A stretch of 46,293 nucleotides of DNA from NCBI RefSeq assembly GCF_002207765.1, contig NZ_BDGJ01000001.1, forward strand, positions 1 to 46,293, given 5' to 3'. Below are positions 1-9,988 of this stretch, piece by piece (within the stretch, counting starts at the first letter, position 1; each line of letters opens with the position of its first letter). A program made the position numbers and the translations under genes. This DNA is from Calderihabitans maritimus (lineage in GTDB: Bacteria > Bacillota > KKC1 > Calderihabitantales > Calderihabitantaceae). The notes below the pieces were generated by a model that saw only the letters and a list, made by a program, of their open reading frames with translations, searched no databases and had not been told where the DNA came from.

Positions 1-145
1 TTGGGGTAAGATGTTTTGTTTGATACCCTAAAACGACCTATTTGTGCTTGCTTCCGCACAGCGCAATTGGCTCCTATTCATAAAGACCTGTTCGGGAGAA
101 TAGTTGTTTTATATGGAAAAACCTTTATCCATGGGGGGAGATCAC
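1..145. other. Leader region, nothing recognised
   Basis: The window opens with about 145 bases before the first supported start codon. I see no convincing coding frame, tRNA, strong hairpin or well-spaced promoter here. It presumably holds the promoter of the M23 peptidase gene, whose Shine-Dalgarno sequence (GGGGGGAG, 133-140) sits at its right end. Confidence 0.4.
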
Positions 146-979
146 ATGAGGCCAATTATATGGTTGTCATCTCGAAAGGCTAAGACTGCTTTCCTGAAAA
201 TAACCATAATAATCGCTCTAGGAATAGCAATCGGCTATCTGTACCAAAACCGAGATCTCCAGTATGAAAAACTTTCCCAATTACCAATTCCGTTGGTAGA
301 AACTTGTCAAGAACTGGAGGCCGACAATGGAATCCCATGGGAGCTTCTGGCGGCCTTCTACCAGGTCCAAAAGGAAAAAGGTGTTATTTCCGGTTCCTCA
401 GAGGACACCCAAATTACCGCCTTAGCTTTGAAGCTGACCAAGCATCCGACCAATTCTTTCCTGAACCTGCTGACGGTCATTCCTCACCCCGTTCGAGCTT
501 TTCAAATTTGGCAGCGTTATCATTCGTTAAAAAAAGTTTCTTATCTGTTTTCAAAAAGATATTATTTTCCGGTAGGCAAACATAAAGTTTATTTTATGGA
601 TACCTGGGGTGCCGAACGGGACGGAGGAAAACGCAGACACCAGGGAACTGACATTTTTGCTCCGCCTGGAACCCCCCTTTATGCAGTAACCGACGGAATC
701 ATTGAACGCAAAGGTTGGAATCGCCTGGGAGGCTGGCGGATAGGACTTAGAGGGGAGGACGGAATCTACTATTATTACGCCCACCTCCAATCCTACGCTC
801 CCGGTATCCAACAAGGCGACAAAATAGAAAAAGGTACTGTTCTGGGATATGTAGGCCACACGGGAAATGCGGAAGGCACACCGGACCATCTTCACTTCGG
901 CATGGAAACACCGCTAAAGCGGTGGATTAACCCTTACCCTTTCCTAGTATACTGGCAAAGGAAAAGTTCGCTGTTGTAA
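146..979 (+). CDS. Membrane-anchored M23 (LytM-type) metallopeptidase
   Basis: A 277-residue protein with a basic N-terminus, one hydrophobic segment at about residues 16-34 and a C-terminal M23 domain. The zinc-site motifs are visible: HQGTD in the first strand, then YYAHL, then HLHFGM near the end. M23 enzymes cut peptide cross-links of peptidoglycan, so this one likely acts outside the membrane while tethered to it. An in-frame upstream start exists at 104, but the ATG at 146 is preferred because GGGGGGAG lies just ahead of it and the protein then begins with a normal anchor. The region between anchor and catalytic domain is helical-looking and unassigned. Spore-cortex or envelope remodelling is possible, but the neighbours do not settle the role. 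Confidence 0.88.
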   Translation: MRPIIWLSSRKAKTAFLKITIIIALGIAIGYLYQNRDLQYEKLSQLPIPLVETCQELEADNGIPWELLAAFYQVQKEKGVISGSSEDTQITALALKLTKHPTNSFLNLLTVIPHPVRAFQIWQRYHSLKKVSYLFSKRYYFPVGKHKVYFMDTWGAERDGGKRRHQGTDIFAPPGTPLYAVTDGIIERKGWNRLGGWRIGLRGEDGIYYYYAHLQSYAPGIQQGDKIEKGTVLGYVGHTGNAEGTPDHLHFGMETPLKRWINPYPFLVYWQRKSSLL

Positions 980-1027
980 ACAATCCATTCCTCCGGTAAA
1001 ATATAGCAATGAGAGGGGGTAATAAAG

Positions 1028-1573
1028 TTGTACTGGGATAAAAAAGGTATACAAAACACTGACGCGACCGTAGAGCTGGCCGTCAAAAGGGCCAAGGAGC
1101 TGGGAATTAAACATGTGGTGGTAGCCTCCAATACGGGAGAAACTGCAAAGAAATTCCTGGGTCACGGTTTAGAGATAGTTTGTGTCACCCACCATGTAGG
1201 CTTTAGTGAACCGGGAATAGATGAAATGCCGGCAGAGACTAGGCAAGAATTGCAGGAAAAAGGGGTTAAAGTGCTTACCACTACCCACCTCATGGCAGGA
1301 TTGGATAGAGCCCTGCGATTTAAGTTTGGAGGTGTGTATCCGGCAGAGATAATAGCCAATACGCTCCGAATTTTTGGCCAGGGAGTAAAGGTTTGCGTTG
1401 AAGTTGCCATAATGGCTCTGGATGCCGGCCTTATTCCCTATGGACAAGAAGTAGTGGCCGTAGGGGGGACCGGGAGAGGTGCCGATGCGGCCGCGGTAAT
1501 ATTACCGGCACATTCTCATAGTTTTTTTGATACCCGAATAAAAGAGATAATCTGTATGCCGCGCGAAAAATAA
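1028..1573 (+). CDS. Pyruvate kinase C-terminal (alpha/beta) domain-like protein
   Basis: This 181-residue protein starts at TTG, with GAGAGGGGGT (1011-1020) as ribosome binding site. It resembles the stand-alone form of the pyruvate kinase C-terminal domain: a strand-helix start (IKHVVVASNTGETAKKF), a middle segment ending in THLMAGLDRAL, and the glycine-rich stretch EVVAVGGTGRGADAA near the C-terminus. In pyruvate kinase this domain carries the regulatory site, not the catalytic one, so enzymatic pyruvate kinase activity is not expected. Such isolated domains occur in clostridia and archaea with unknown function. It follows the M23 gene by 48 bases and may share its transcript. The family call is fairly sure; the role is open. 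Confidence 0.75.
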   Translation: MYWDKKGIQNTDATVELAVKRAKELGIKHVVVASNTGETAKKFLGHGLEIVCVTHHVGFSEPGIDEMPAETRQELQEKGVKVLTTTHLMAGLDRALRFKFGGVYPAEIIANTLRIFGQGVKVCVEVAIMALDAGLIPYGQEVVAVGGTGRGADAAAVILPAHSHSFFDTRIKEIICMPREK

Positions 1574-1575
1574 TC

Positions 1576-1764
1576 CTAGCCGTACAGCCACCTAGCTACC
1601 AATTCACTTAACAGGAAAATAAAAATTATTCCTAAAATATACCGAATTAACCGCGGAACTCTCCAGTAAGTCAATAGTTTCAAGAAAAAGTTAAGGGGAA
1701 GCACAACGGCTACTAAAAAAATCAGAAGCAACTTAATGTTCTCCGGCACGTTTTTAAACCTCAC
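1576..1764 (-). CDS. Small two-helix membrane protein, unknown function
   Basis: A 62-residue hydrophobic protein with two likely membrane helices, around residues 11-30 and 40-58, joined by a short basic loop (TYWRVPRLIRY). I do not recognise a family. The first GTG (1764) has no obvious Shine-Dalgarno sequence. A second GTG at 1749 follows GTGAGG by about nine bases and may be the true start, giving 57 residues. It lies immediately downstream of the strong terminator at 1780-1843 and converges on the preceding gene with a 2-base gap. A TATAAT-like hexamer at about 1851-1856 on this strand could start transcription just before the hairpin. Real coding is likely but not certain. Confidence 0.5.
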   Translation of the reverse strand: MRFKNVPENIKLLLIFLVAVVLPLNFFLKLLTYWRVPRLIRYILGIIFIFLLSELVARWLYG

Positions 1765-1779
1765 TTTACGATTCTTTAT

Positions 1780-1845
1780 AAAAAAAGCAGCTACTAATAC
1801 TGGCCTCTAGGGCTCTACCCCGAAGGGGCGTATTAGTACTGCTTC
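1780..1845 (-). terminator. Long branched intrinsic terminator of the iorBA unit
   Basis: Inverted arms at 1786-1800 and 1830-1843 pair over about 14 bp with one bulge. On the minus strand the stem is followed directly by a run of seven T. The 29-base apical part is not a simple loop: it contains CCCCTTCGGGG and GCCCTAGAGGC, two small hairpins, so the RNA could fold as a three-way junction. It fits as terminator of the symporter-paaK-iorAB transcript. The unusual head could alternatively make it an attenuator for the small membrane protein gene downstream. Confidence 0.8.
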
Positions 1846-1878
1846 TTATCCTATTATATCACAATTTTCGGCAAACAT

Positions 1879-2064
1879 CTACGTTGCCGGCTCTTCTTCC
1901 AGCAACTGTATCTCTCCTTCCAGAACAACCAGATCCAGTTCCTCTGCTACAATTATCCGCTCTTGAGGATACTCAGACATTAGTTTTTTAACTAATTCAG
2001 CAACTTCCAGTTCGTTTTCACAACGCTGCCAAAAAGTAGTATCTTTCACGGCAACAATATACAA
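1879..2064 (-). CDS. Small acidic protein following iorB, unknown function
   Basis: A protein of about 61 residues, beginning MYIVAVKDTTFWQRCENELE if it starts at the TTG at 2064, which has GGGAGGGAA nine bases upstream. A longer reading from GTG at 2088 (69 residues) is possible but has a weaker binding site. It is acidic, with a beta-like N-terminus, a central amphipathic helix (ELEVAELVKKLMSEY) and an acidic tail, and has no metal-binding motif. It is the last gene before the terminator and sits closely behind iorB, suggesting an accessory role to the oxidoreductase or ligase. I do not recognise the family. Confidence 0.62.
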   Translation of the reverse strand: MYIVAVKDTTFWQRCENELEVAELVKKLMSEYPQERIIVAEELDLVVLEGEIQLLEEEPAT

Positions 2065-2096
2065 AATTAGTTCCCTCCCAGCCTGCACTTTTCCGC

Positions 2097-2672
2097 TTAG
2101 AAACCCTCATAGGCAAATCCAGCCAGAAAAGCTTTCTGGTTAACTTCCAAGGTTCTCTGGGGTACCGTTTTCGCCAAGACTTCCAGCCAGATTTCTTTCC
2201 GTATTTTCAGAAATTTGGCCGCCACGCCCATCATTACCATATTGGCGGCTTTGATATTGCCGCACTCCATGGCCATGTCGGAAGCATTAACCACTATAGT
2301 TTCCTTTGCCCTTCGCTTAATACGGTCTATAACATCGGGAAAATAACGGGCCGCTCCGATAATAACCGGCATCGGCTCTATAGCCCTGTCATTAACAATA
2401 ATTCTTCCTGAGGGGCTCAGGAAAGGAATCCACCTCAGCCCTTCCATTTTTTCAAAAGCCACAATTAAATCGGCTTCACCTTTTTTAATGATAGGAGAAT
2501 AGACTTTTGGCCCAAAACGCACCTGGGTGACTACACTGCCTCCCCGCTGGGACATTCCGTGAATCTCCGAAAGCTTAACCTCGCCTCCTTGATGCAGGGC
2601 CGCCTCACTCAAAACTTTGCCGGCCAGCACCGTTCCCTGGCCACCTACTCCCACCAACAAAACATTAGTCAC
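2097..2672 (-). CDS. iorB: Indolepyruvate ferredoxin oxidoreductase, beta subunit
   Basis: The gamma-domain-like subunit of the aryl-2-oxoacid:ferredoxin oxidoreductase, which with IorA converts indolepyruvate or phenylpyruvate plus CoA to aryl-acetyl-CoA, CO2 and reduced ferredoxin. The N-terminus MTNVLLVGVGGQGT is the typical opening of the family, followed by HGMSQRGGSVVTQVRFG. About 191 residues is the usual length. The frame is open further upstream, to 2762, but that would run deep into iorA. I chose GTG at 2672, preceded by AGGTGA at eight bases and lying just after the iorA stop; GTG at 2684 is the alternative. The position directly behind iorA supports the call. Confidence 0.92.
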   Translation of the reverse strand: MTNVLLVGVGGQGTVLAGKVLSEAALHQGGEVKLSEIHGMSQRGGSVVTQVRFGPKVYSPIIKKGEADLIVAFEKMEGLRWIPFLSPSGRIIVNDRAIEPMPVIIGAARYFPDVIDRIKRRAKETIVVNASDMAMECGNIKAANMVMMGVAAKFLKIRKEIWLEVLAKTVPQRTLEVNQKAFLAGFAYEGF

Positions 2673-2676
2673 CGGT

Positions 2677-4431
2677 TTACTCACCTGCTTCACCCGCCTT
2701 CCTGATAGCTCCGAATTTGCATACCTGACTGCATAAACCGCAACCATTACACAAGGTATCATCTATCTGGGCAGTGTTCTCCCTGAAGGCTATACTGGGA
2801 CATCCCAACTTCATACAGGATTTACAGCCGGTACATTTATCAAGTTCGACCTCATAGGCCTGACCTTCCTTCTTTTTATCCAGTAAAATGCAGGCACGGC
2901 GGGTAATAACAACAGAAGGTTCATCAGCCGATACTTCTTGGCGGACTATATCTTCTAATTGTTTCAGGTCATAAGGATCGACTACCTGTACTCGCTCTAT
3001 TCCCAAGGCCTTGATCAAAGCCGGCAGGTCTACCGGTTTGCTCGATTGCTTCTTAACCGTTATTCCGGTGCCGGGATGATCTTGATGACCGGTCATGGCG
3101 GTAGTGCTGTTGTCAAGAATTATGGTAGTAACTGTTCCTAGATTATAGACTACATCTAACAATCCTGTAATTCCGGAGTGCATAAAAGTTGAATCTCCTA
3201 TAACCGCCACCACCTTGCGGGCGAACTCCCGGCCACGAGCCTTTTCCATTCCCAAAGCTGTACCGATGCTGGCCCCCATGCAGATGCACGTATCCAAACT
3301 CTCCAACGGAGGCAGTGTCCCCAGCGTGTAGCAACCTATATCGCCGGTAACCACAAGTTTGAGCTTGCGCAAGACATAGAAAACTCCCCGGTGAGGACAG
3401 CCGGGACATAGAGTCGGAGGTCTCATCGGAAGTTCTTCTTCAACTGTAGCAGCTACCTCTGTCTTTATGTTTTCTCCCAGGATTTTTTCCGCTACCAGTT
3501 CGGGACTTAATTCCCCCGTCCTGGGAAGCAGGTCTTTTCCTATAACCTTCAGCCCCCAAGAACGTATCTGTTCCTCCATAAACGGCTCCAGTTCTTCCAC
3601 TACATATACTTCATCCACCTGTTTGACAAAGTCTTCAATGAGCTTCCGCGGTAAAGGATTAGTCATTCCTAACTTCAGATAGGACACGTTGCCCATTACT
3701 TCCCTTGCATACTGATAGGAAACACCACTGGTAATAACTCCTAGTTTATGATCGCCCCACTCCACAAAATTCAGCGGAGTTTTCTCACTATAATCCTCCA
3801 AAGCTTTTCGCCGTTGCTCGACCAGCAGATGTCGCTGCCGGGCATAAGCGGGTATCATGACGTATTTGCGTGGGTTCTTCTCGTAATCCTTTAGGGAAAA
3901 TACCATTCTTTCTCCCAGTTCCACCGGCGACCGGGAGTGAGCAATCCGGGTGGTTATACGCAACATAACCGGAGTATCAAACTGCTCACTGATTTCCAGA
4001 GCTATGCGGACAAAATCTTTAGCTTCCTGACTATCACTGGGTTCCAAAACAGGAATCTTGGCAAAACGCCCGTAAAATCGATTATCCTGTTCATTTTGTG
4101 AACTGTGCATTCCGGGGTCGTCGGCAGATACTAAGACCAGGCCCCCGTTCACTCCGGTATAAGAAAAAGTGAGCAGCGGATCGGCAGCCACGTTGACCCC
4201 TACGTGTTTCATGGCCACGAGTACGCGAGCCCCCGCTATGGAAGCCCCTATGCCTACTTCCAGAGCAACTTTTTCATTGGGAGACCACTCCGCATAAATA
4301 TCCCGATACTGGCTGATGGTCTCAATTATCTCCGTACTGGGAGTTCCAGGGTAGGCTGTTGCCACCGTAACCCCCGCTTCATAAGCACCTCTGGCTATAG
4401 CTTCGTTGCCCGTCAACAATTCCTTCTTCAT
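2677..4431 (-). CDS. iorA: Indolepyruvate ferredoxin oxidoreductase, alpha subunit
   Basis: A 584-residue catalytic subunit. The N-terminal part ([24 protein letters not shown], read in two pieces) is the pyrimidine-binding domain. The middle holds CPGCPHRG and a thiamine-diphosphate site, GDSTFMHSG followed by [10 protein letters not shown]. The C-terminus carries two ferredoxin-type [4Fe-4S] motifs, [13 protein letters not shown] and [11 protein letters not shown], at about residues 530-570. It works in the cytoplasm with IorB and ferredoxin and needs anaerobic conditions. The start ATG overlaps the paaK stop as ATGA, so the two are translationally coupled. In autotrophs the reaction can run backwards to make aromatic amino acids from aryl acetates. 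Confidence 0.95.
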   Translation of the reverse strand: MKKELLTGNEAIARGAYEAGVTVATAYPGTPSTEIIETISQYRDIYAEWSPNEKVALEVGIGASIAGARVLVAMKHVGVNVAADPLLTFSYTGVNGGLVLVSADDPGMHSSQNEQDNRFYGRFAKIPVLEPSDSQEAKDFVRIALEISEQFDTPVMLRITTRIAHSRSPVELGERMVFSLKDYEKNPRKYVMIPAYARQRHLLVEQRRKALEDYSEKTPLNFVEWGDHKLGVITSGVSYQYAREVMGNVSYLKLGMTNPLPRKLIEDFVKQVDEVYVVEELEPFMEEQIRSWGLKVIGKDLLPRTGELSPELVAEKILGENIKTEVAATVEEELPMRPPTLCPGCPHRGVFYVLRKLKLVVTGDIGCYTLGTLPPLESLDTCICMGASIGTALGMEKARGREFARKVVAVIGDSTFMHSGITGLLDVVYNLGTVTTIILDNSTTAMTGHQDHPGTGITVKKQSSKPVDLPALIKALGIERVQVVDPYDLKQLEDIVRQEVSADEPSVVITRRACILLDKKKEGQAYEVELDKCTGCKSCMKLGCPSIAFRENTAQIDDTLCNGCGLCSQVCKFGAIRKAGEAGE

Positions 4432-5747
4432 CCTGCTTGTCCCTGCGCCTCCTTTTTACGATGATCAAAAACTCTTCTAGCCTTACCTGTCGTACGGGCC
4501 AGAGTTTGCGGTTCAACCAACCGCACCTGGGCATTGATGGAAAGTACCGCATGAAGTTTCTGTTTTATAGTTCTTTCCAGTTCTTCCAACTCTCGGAATC
4601 GGTCGCTGAATTTTTCTTCGGAAACTTCTACCAGTACTTCCAACTCATCTAAATAACCTTTCTTATGAACGTGAATTTCATAATGAGGAGCCAACCCATC
4701 TATCTCCATCAAAACGCTCTCTATCTGGGAGGGGAAGACATTAACTCCCCGCACGATGAGCATATCGTCCGTACGCCCGGTTACTTTACGCATCCGGGCT
4801 GTGGTGCGTCCACAGGAACAGGGCTCGTCCGTTACCACTGATATATCCTTGGTGCGAAAACGAATAACCGGAAACGCTTCTTTGGTAAGGCTGGTGAAAA
4901 CCAGTTCACCTTCCTCACCCCAGGGCAGAGGCTCCCCGGTTTCCGGATCAATTACTTCCACCAGAAAATGGTCCTCGGCAATGTGCTGTCCCTGGGTATA
5001 TTGACATTCACCGGCCACACCCGGACCCAGTACTTCACTTAAACCGTAATTATCTGTTGCCTTCATACCCCAGCGCCGTTCAATTTCTCGACGCATTTCC
5101 TCCGTCCACGGCTCTCCACCGAACAGTCCCAGACGAATTCCGAGAGAGGAAGGAGATACTCCCATTTTTTCAGCTACTTCTGCCAGATATAAAGCATATG
5201 TGGGAGTGCTTACTAAAACGGTAGTACCGAAGTCCTGCATTAACATAATCTGTTTTTCCGAATTACCTCCCGAAGCCGGTACCACAGTAGCCCCCACTCT
5301 CTCCAACCCGTAGTGAAGGCCAAAACCACCCGTAAACAATCCGTAGCTAAAGGCTATCTGGGCTACATCCTGCTGGGTAACACCCGCCAGGGTAACCATC
5401 CGCGCCACCAGCTCCGTCCATATCTCCAAATCACGCCGGGTATAACCTACCACGACCGGTTTGCCCGTAGTGCCGGAGGAAGCATGTAGACGAACCACCT
5501 CCCGCAAAGGAACTGCAAAAAGACCATAGGGATAATTTTGACGGAGGTCATCCTTGGTAGTAAAAGGTAATTTCCGCACGTCTTCCAAACTTTTAATGTC
5601 CTCGGGCAAGATTCCCCGTTCTTCAAAGGCCTTCCTGTAGAAAGGAACTTGTTCGTACACTCGCTTGACTGTAGCCTGCAGCCTTTCCAACTGTAACTTT
5701 CTCAGTTCCTCGCGGGGTATACATTCGTATTTCTCATCCCAAATCAT
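4428..5747 (-). CDS. paaK: Phenylacetate-CoA ligase (PaaK family)
   Basis: A 439-residue adenylate-forming ligase that activates phenylacetate or a related aryl acid to its CoA thioester using ATP. Visible motifs are the phosphate loop [17 protein letters not shown] (about residue 90), the acyl-adenylate motif DNYGLSEV, and the hinge-region sequence [20 protein letters not shown]. Length and motifs match PaaK proteins rather than general acyl-CoA synthetases. Its start lies 14 bases inside the symporter gene and its stop overlaps iorA, so the order transporter-ligase-oxidoreductase is one unit. The exact acid (phenylacetate, indoleacetate or hydroxyphenylacetate) cannot be read from sequence alone. 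Confidence 0.92.
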   Translation of the reverse strand: MIWDEKYECIPREELRKLQLERLQATVKRVYEQVPFYRKAFEERGILPEDIKSLEDVRKLPFTTKDDLRQNYPYGLFAVPLREVVRLHASSGTTGKPVVVGYTRRDLEIWTELVARMVTLAGVTQQDVAQIAFSYGLFTGGFGLHYGLERVGATVVPASGGNSEKQIMLMQDFGTTVLVSTPTYALYLAEVAEKMGVSPSSLGIRLGLFGGEPWTEEMRREIERRWGMKATDNYGLSEVLGPGVAGECQYTQGQHIAEDHFLVEVIDPETGEPLPWGEEGELVFTSLTKEAFPVIRFRTKDISVVTDEPCSCGRTTARMRKVTGRTDDMLIVRGVNVFPSQIESVLMEIDGLAPHYEIHVHKKGYLDELEVLVEVSEEKFSDRFRELEELERTIKQKLHAVLSINAQVRLVEPQTLARTTGKARRVFDHRKKEAQGQAG

Positions 5748-7251
5748 GCGTCACCAATCCTTCTTTACCACATTCAAGTTGTGATTTTTCGTAACCAAAA
5801 ACCCTTTTTAAATGTTCTTCCGGATATCCCTCGGTAATCCAACTGACTGCCGGAACTACCAATAGAGGTATCACGATAGCCAAGGAACCAATAACCGGTA
5901 TGCTCAGACCGCCGGTAAAAGGAAGTTTAACCTGCAACCAATTAAGCAGAGAAAGACCCAAGGAAATGCCCAGGCCGGAGATAACTCCCGACCAGGCACC
6001 GGCTCTGGTAACACCCTTCCAGTACAGTCCGTACAGGTAAGGAGCCAGAAATGCACCGGCTACCGTCCCCCAGGATATAGACATTAGGTTCAGAATAATA
6101 GTGGGTTTTAGGGCAATATACAGGGACAACCCTATAAATACTACGCAGAGTACCCGCATCAATAAAACTACCCTGTCTTTTTTCAGATTGGGGATAATTT
6201 CCTGCACCAAATCTATGGCAATTGCAGAACTTGAAACTAGTACCAGAGAAGCCAGCGTAGACATAGATGCCGCCAAAACTAAAAGCAGGATAACTACCGC
6301 TACCGCTTCTGGCAAAGCCTGACTGATTATTTGGGGCATTATTACATCCGGATTTCCTTGCGGTACCTGTTCAAAAAACAAGCGGCTTAGCGCACCGGTA
6401 AAATAGGCGCCAAAAGTCATCAAAAAGGCAAAACCGGTGGAAACAAAAATAGCCTGAGGGATAGACTTTTCATCTTTGATGGAATAAAACTTCTGTACCA
6501 TTTGTGGCAGGCCCCAGGTACCCAGACTGGTTAAAATGACCAGTGATACCAGGGGTATCACTCCTGGCGGTCCTACAGGTTTAACCAACTGGGGATTAAC
6601 CCGGGCCAGCTTTTCGATAGCGGCTCCTATCCCCCCTACCTGCGGACTGCCAACTACATAAACCAGCAGCAGGATTACTCCCCCAATCATAACTAAACCT
6701 TGAATAAAATCGGTTAACGTGAGGGCAAAATAACCTCCCATCACCAGGTATAAAGCTGTAAGTAAAGCCATGAAAAGTAAAGCTTGAATAAAAGGAATGC
6801 CGAAGATCTCTTCAAAAAGATAGCTTAGCCCCATATAGACCGAAGCAGAATAAGGTACTAAAAAGATAAAAATAATCAGCGCCGCCACTATTTTCAGAGC
6901 TTTGCTGTCATAGCGTGCCGCCAAAAATTCCGGCAGGGTAAGCGTTCCTAACCGGGAAGTCATAGCTCTCGTACGTCCTGCCAAAACCTTCCACGCCAGG
7001 TAACTGCCTATTAATGCATTGCCCAAAACGATCCACAGGGAAGAAAGGCCAAATCCCCATCCTACTTTACCTGCATACCCGATAAATAAGACGGCTGAAA
7101 AATAGGTCGTGCCGTAGGCAAAGGCCGAAACCCAAGGACCGATACTTCGATTTCCCAAGAAAAAATCATCGACGGTGCGAGTTTTCTTCATTCCTAAATA
7201 ACCAACAACCAGCAGCATACCGACGTACATTAGAATAACTAACCATTTCAT
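5734..7251 (-). CDS. Sodium:solute symporter (SSS family)
   Basis: A 505-residue integral membrane protein with about 13 hydrophobic segments, typical of the SSS family. The early part reads [18 protein letters not shown], a familiar pattern in this family, followed by [20 protein letters not shown]. Family members import organic acids, amino acids or sugars with Na+. As first gene of the unit with paaK and iorAB, it most plausibly brings in an aryl or other monocarboxylate, which is an inference from context. GGGAGGATGGAAG precedes the ATG. The gap to argH upstream is 89 bases with no clear terminator, so read-through from the arginine operon is possible. Confidence 0.9.
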   Translation of the reverse strand: MKWLVILMYVGMLLVVGYLGMKKTRTVDDFFLGNRSIGPWVSAFAYGTTYFSAVLFIGYAGKVGWGFGLSSLWIVLGNALIGSYLAWKVLAGRTRAMTSRLGTLTLPEFLAARYDSKALKIVAALIIFIFLVPYSASVYMGLSYLFEEIFGIPFIQALLFMALLTALYLVMGGYFALTLTDFIQGLVMIGGVILLLVYVVGSPQVGGIGAAIEKLARVNPQLVKPVGPPGVIPLVSLVILTSLGTWGLPQMVQKFYSIKDEKSIPQAIFVSTGFAFLMTFGAYFTGALSRLFFEQVPQGNPDVIMPQIISQALPEAVAVVILLLVLAASMSTLASLVLVSSSAIAIDLVQEIIPNLKKDRVVLLMRVLCVVFIGLSLYIALKPTIILNLMSISWGTVAGAFLAPYLYGLYWKGVTRAGAWSGVISGLGISLGLSLLNWLQVKLPFTGGLSIPVIGSLAIVIPLLVVPAVSWITEGYPEEHLKRVFGYEKSQLECGKEGLVTHDLG

Positions 7252-7340
7252 CTTCCTTCCATCCTCCCGTCCTAAATCTCGACCTATCTTTATTCAATAA
7301 ACTAACCAAAATTCCCTTTTTTTCCGGTAAAGTATTTTTC

Positions 7341-8726
7341 CTATTGTCCATAATCGCTCTCAATTAATTTTTCCGCCCGTTTGATAGTTTCCAATACCTG
7401 CTCCCGCGCCGGTCCTCCCGGTACGTTCCTCCGTTCGACACAGGACTTTACGCTCAACATCTCAAAAATATCCTGATCAATAACTGCCGAAAACTGACGG
7501 AACTCTTCTAATGTGAGGTCTTCCAGATAAATCCCCCGGCTTAGACAGAAAAGGACCATTTGACCTACAACCCGGTGGGCATCCCGAAAAGGTAGTCCTT
7601 TGCGCACCAAATAATCAGCGACATCCGTAGCGTTGGTGAATCCTCGGCGCGTGCTTTCCAGCATGCGTTCCCGATTAACCCGCATGCTTTTGAGCATCGG
7701 AATAAAAACGCTAAGGCAACCTTGCACTGTATCAATTGTATCAAAAAGAGCCTCTTTATCCTCTTGCATATCCTTGTTGTAGGCCAGAGGAAGAGATTTC
7801 ATCATGGTGAGCATCGCCACCAGGTTGCCGTAGACCCGACCGGTCTTACCCCTAACCAGTTCCGCTACATCAGGATTTTTCTTCTGCGGCATAATACTGC
7901 TTCCGGTGCTGTAAGCATCATCCATCTCCACAAAAGAAAACTCATCGCTAGACCACAACACCAACTCTTCGGCAAACCGGCTTAGATGCATCATAATCAG
8001 GGAAGCTGCGGCCGTAAACTCAATTACAAAATCCCGGTCACTTACGGCGTCTAAACTGTTGGCGGAAATCTTTGCAAAACCCAATTCCCGCGCTACCTGC
8101 TGCCGGTCAATGGGAAAAGTAGTTCCGGCCAGAGCCCCTGAGCCTAACGGCATAACATCGGTCCGCCGGTAGCAGTCAAGCAGGCGTTCTACATCCCGTT
8201 GAAACATCTCAAAATAAGCCATCAAGTGGTGAGCCAAGGTAACGGGTTGGGCTTTCTGCAAATGAGTATAACCGGGCATAACGGTATCCAGGTGTTCCTT
8301 AGCCAGTTCTACCAACACTTTTTGTAATTCTTTCAGAAGTTTTACGGTGTTGTTGATCTCTTCTTTTAAATACATGCGGGTATCCAGAGCTACCTGGTCG
8401 TTGCGGCTTCTGGCGGTATGCAGCTTTTTCCCGGTATCACCAATTTTTGCGATTAAAAGTCTTTCTATATTCATATGAATATCTTCAGCAGTTATATCGA
8501 ATTCCACTTTTCCTTCCTCTATATCCTGCAGAACTTCTTCCAGGCCTTTGATAATCTTATCCGCTTCCTCTTGGCTGATTATGCCGCATGTTCCCAGCAT
8601 ACGAGCATGGGCCATACTGCCTAAAATATCCTGGCGATACAATCGTTGATCAAAGGAAATGGACGAATGAAATTCGTCCACCTTTTTGTCTGTTTCTTTG
8701 GTAAACCGCCCTCCCCATAGTTTCAT
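7341..8726 (-). CDS. argH: Argininosuccinate lyase
   Basis: A 461-residue member of the fumarase/aspartase superfamily that splits argininosuccinate into arginine and fumarate, the last step of arginine synthesis. The N-terminus [20 protein letters not shown] is standard for ArgH, and the superfamily signature [12 protein letters not shown] lies near residue 280 with its flexible catalytic loop. The length matches the family. It is the last arg gene in the cluster, 11 bases behind argG. Confidence 0.97.
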   Translation of the reverse strand: MKLWGGRFTKETDKKVDEFHSSISFDQRLYRQDILGSMAHARMLGTCGIISQEEADKIIKGLEEVLQDIEEGKVEFDITAEDIHMNIERLLIAKIGDTGKKLHTARSRNDQVALDTRMYLKEEINNTVKLLKELQKVLVELAKEHLDTVMPGYTHLQKAQPVTLAHHLMAYFEMFQRDVERLLDCYRRTDVMPLGSGALAGTTFPIDRQQVARELGFAKISANSLDAVSDRDFVIEFTAAASLIMMHLSRFAEELVLWSSDEFSFVEMDDAYSTGSSIMPQKKNPDVAELVRGKTGRVYGNLVAMLTMMKSLPLAYNKDMQEDKEALFDTIDTVQGCLSVFIPMLKSMRVNRERMLESTRRGFTNATDVADYLVRKGLPFRDAHRVVGQMVLFCLSRGIYLEDLTLEEFRQFSAVIDQDIFEMLSVKSCVERRNVPGGPAREQVLETIKRAEKLIESDYGQ

Positions 8727-8737
8727 AACTATACCAC

Positions 8738-9946
8738 CTACGCTTCCTGATTTTCTTTCCGCATCATGGCCCGTACTTTTAAAGGAAGACCCAGCAAATT
8801 GATAAACCCTTCCGCGTCCTTCTGGTTGTAAACCTCATCCGCCCCAAAGGTGGCAAAATCTTCCCGGTATAAAGAATAAGGCGATTTGACACCGGCAGGA
8901 GTACAGTTACCTTTGTATAACTTCATGCGCACCGTCCCGGTAACCGTTTGCTGAGTACTGTCTACAAACGCATCCAACGCCTCTTTCAAAGGGGTATACC
9001 ACATTCCGTCATAGACCAGCTGGGCATATTTAACCGCTACCTTTTGCTTAAAGTGCATTGTCTCCCGGTCCAAAGTAATGGATTCCAGTTCCCGGTGAGC
9101 CAAGAATAGTACCGTACCTCCAGGGCACTCGTATACACCGCGAGACTTCATACCCACCAACCGGTTTTCGACCATATCGATAATGCCCACTCCATTAGCG
9201 GCGGCAACTTCGTTAAGGTACTCTACCAGAGCAACCGGGTCATATTCCTTCCCGTTAACCTTTACAGGCACTCCTTTTTCAAATTCAATCTCTACATATT
9301 CCGGTCGGTCGGGAGCTTCCTCCGGAGGAGTTATAATTAAGTAAACATGTCGCTTAGGCTCGTTCCAGGGATCTTCCAGGTCTCCTCCTTCATGACTCAA
9401 GTGCCACAGGTTGCGGTCCATGCTATAGGGATGTTCTTTAGTAACCGGTACCGGTATGCCCCTTTCCCGTGCATAATCAATGGCTTGCTCCCGAGAACGA
9501 ATGTTCCATTCTCTCCACGGCGCTATGATTTTGAGATCAGGGTTAAGCGCTTTAACAGTAAGCTCAAAACGCACCTGGTCGTTCCCTTTACCCGTGGCTC
9601 CGTGAGCTACCGCTTCGGCCCCTTCTTTTTCCGCAATTTCTACCAATTTTTTAGCAATTAAAGGCCGGGCAAAAGAAGTACCCAGAAGATACTTTCCTTC
9701 ATAAATAGCTCCTGCCTTTAAAGTCGGAAAAATAAAGTCTTCCACAAATTCCCTCTTCACATCTTCAATATAGATTTTACTGGCTCCGCTCTTAGTGGCC
9801 TTCTCCCGTAAAGGAGCCAACTCTTCCCCCTGCCCCACATCGGCTACCATAGCAATTACCTCGTACCCGTAATTTTCTTTTAACCAGGGGATAATAATAG
9901 AAGTGTCCAGTCCACCCGAATATGCCAAGACAACTTTTTTAGCCAC
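8738..9946 (-). CDS. argG: Argininosuccinate synthase
   Basis: This enzyme joins citrulline and aspartate using ATP to give argininosuccinate. The PP-loop motif [12 protein letters not shown] is at the N-terminus, and [13 protein letters not shown], a hallmark of the family, lies near residue 115. Two starts are possible. ATG at 9952 sits only two or three bases from the Shine-Dalgarno AAAGGAGA, whereas GTG at 9946 has a normal spacing of about seven bases and gives the usual family N-terminus [13 protein letters not shown] chose the latter (402 residues). Confidence 0.96.
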   Translation of the reverse strand: MAKKVVLAYSGGLDTSIIIPWLKENYGYEVIAMVADVGQGEELAPLREKATKSGASKIYIEDVKREFVEDFIFPTLKAGAIYEGKYLLGTSFARPLIAKKLVEIAEKEGAEAVAHGATGKGNDQVRFELTVKALNPDLKIIAPWREWNIRSREQAIDYARERGIPVPVTKEHPYSMDRNLWHLSHEGGDLEDPWNEPKRHVYLIITPPEEAPDRPEYVEIEFEKGVPVKVNGKEYDPVALVEYLNEVAAANGVGIIDMVENRLVGMKSRGVYECPGGTVLFLAHRELESITLDRETMHFKQKVAVKYAQLVYDGMWYTPLKEALDAFVDSTQQTVTGTVRMKLYKGNCTPAGVKSPYSLYREDFATFGADEVYNQKDAEGFINLLGLPLKVRAMMRKENQEA

Positions 9947-9988
9947 AACCATTCTCCTTTCTTAAAAACTTTAACTTGAGCACTAACC

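Noticed and set aside
2673-2762. Longer iorB start
   Set aside because: Runs through the 3' end of iorA and adds residues absent from the usual family start MTNVLLVGVGGQGT.
7166-7363. 65-residue frame between argH and the symporter
   Set aside because: Overlaps both genes, is not family-like and has no supported start.
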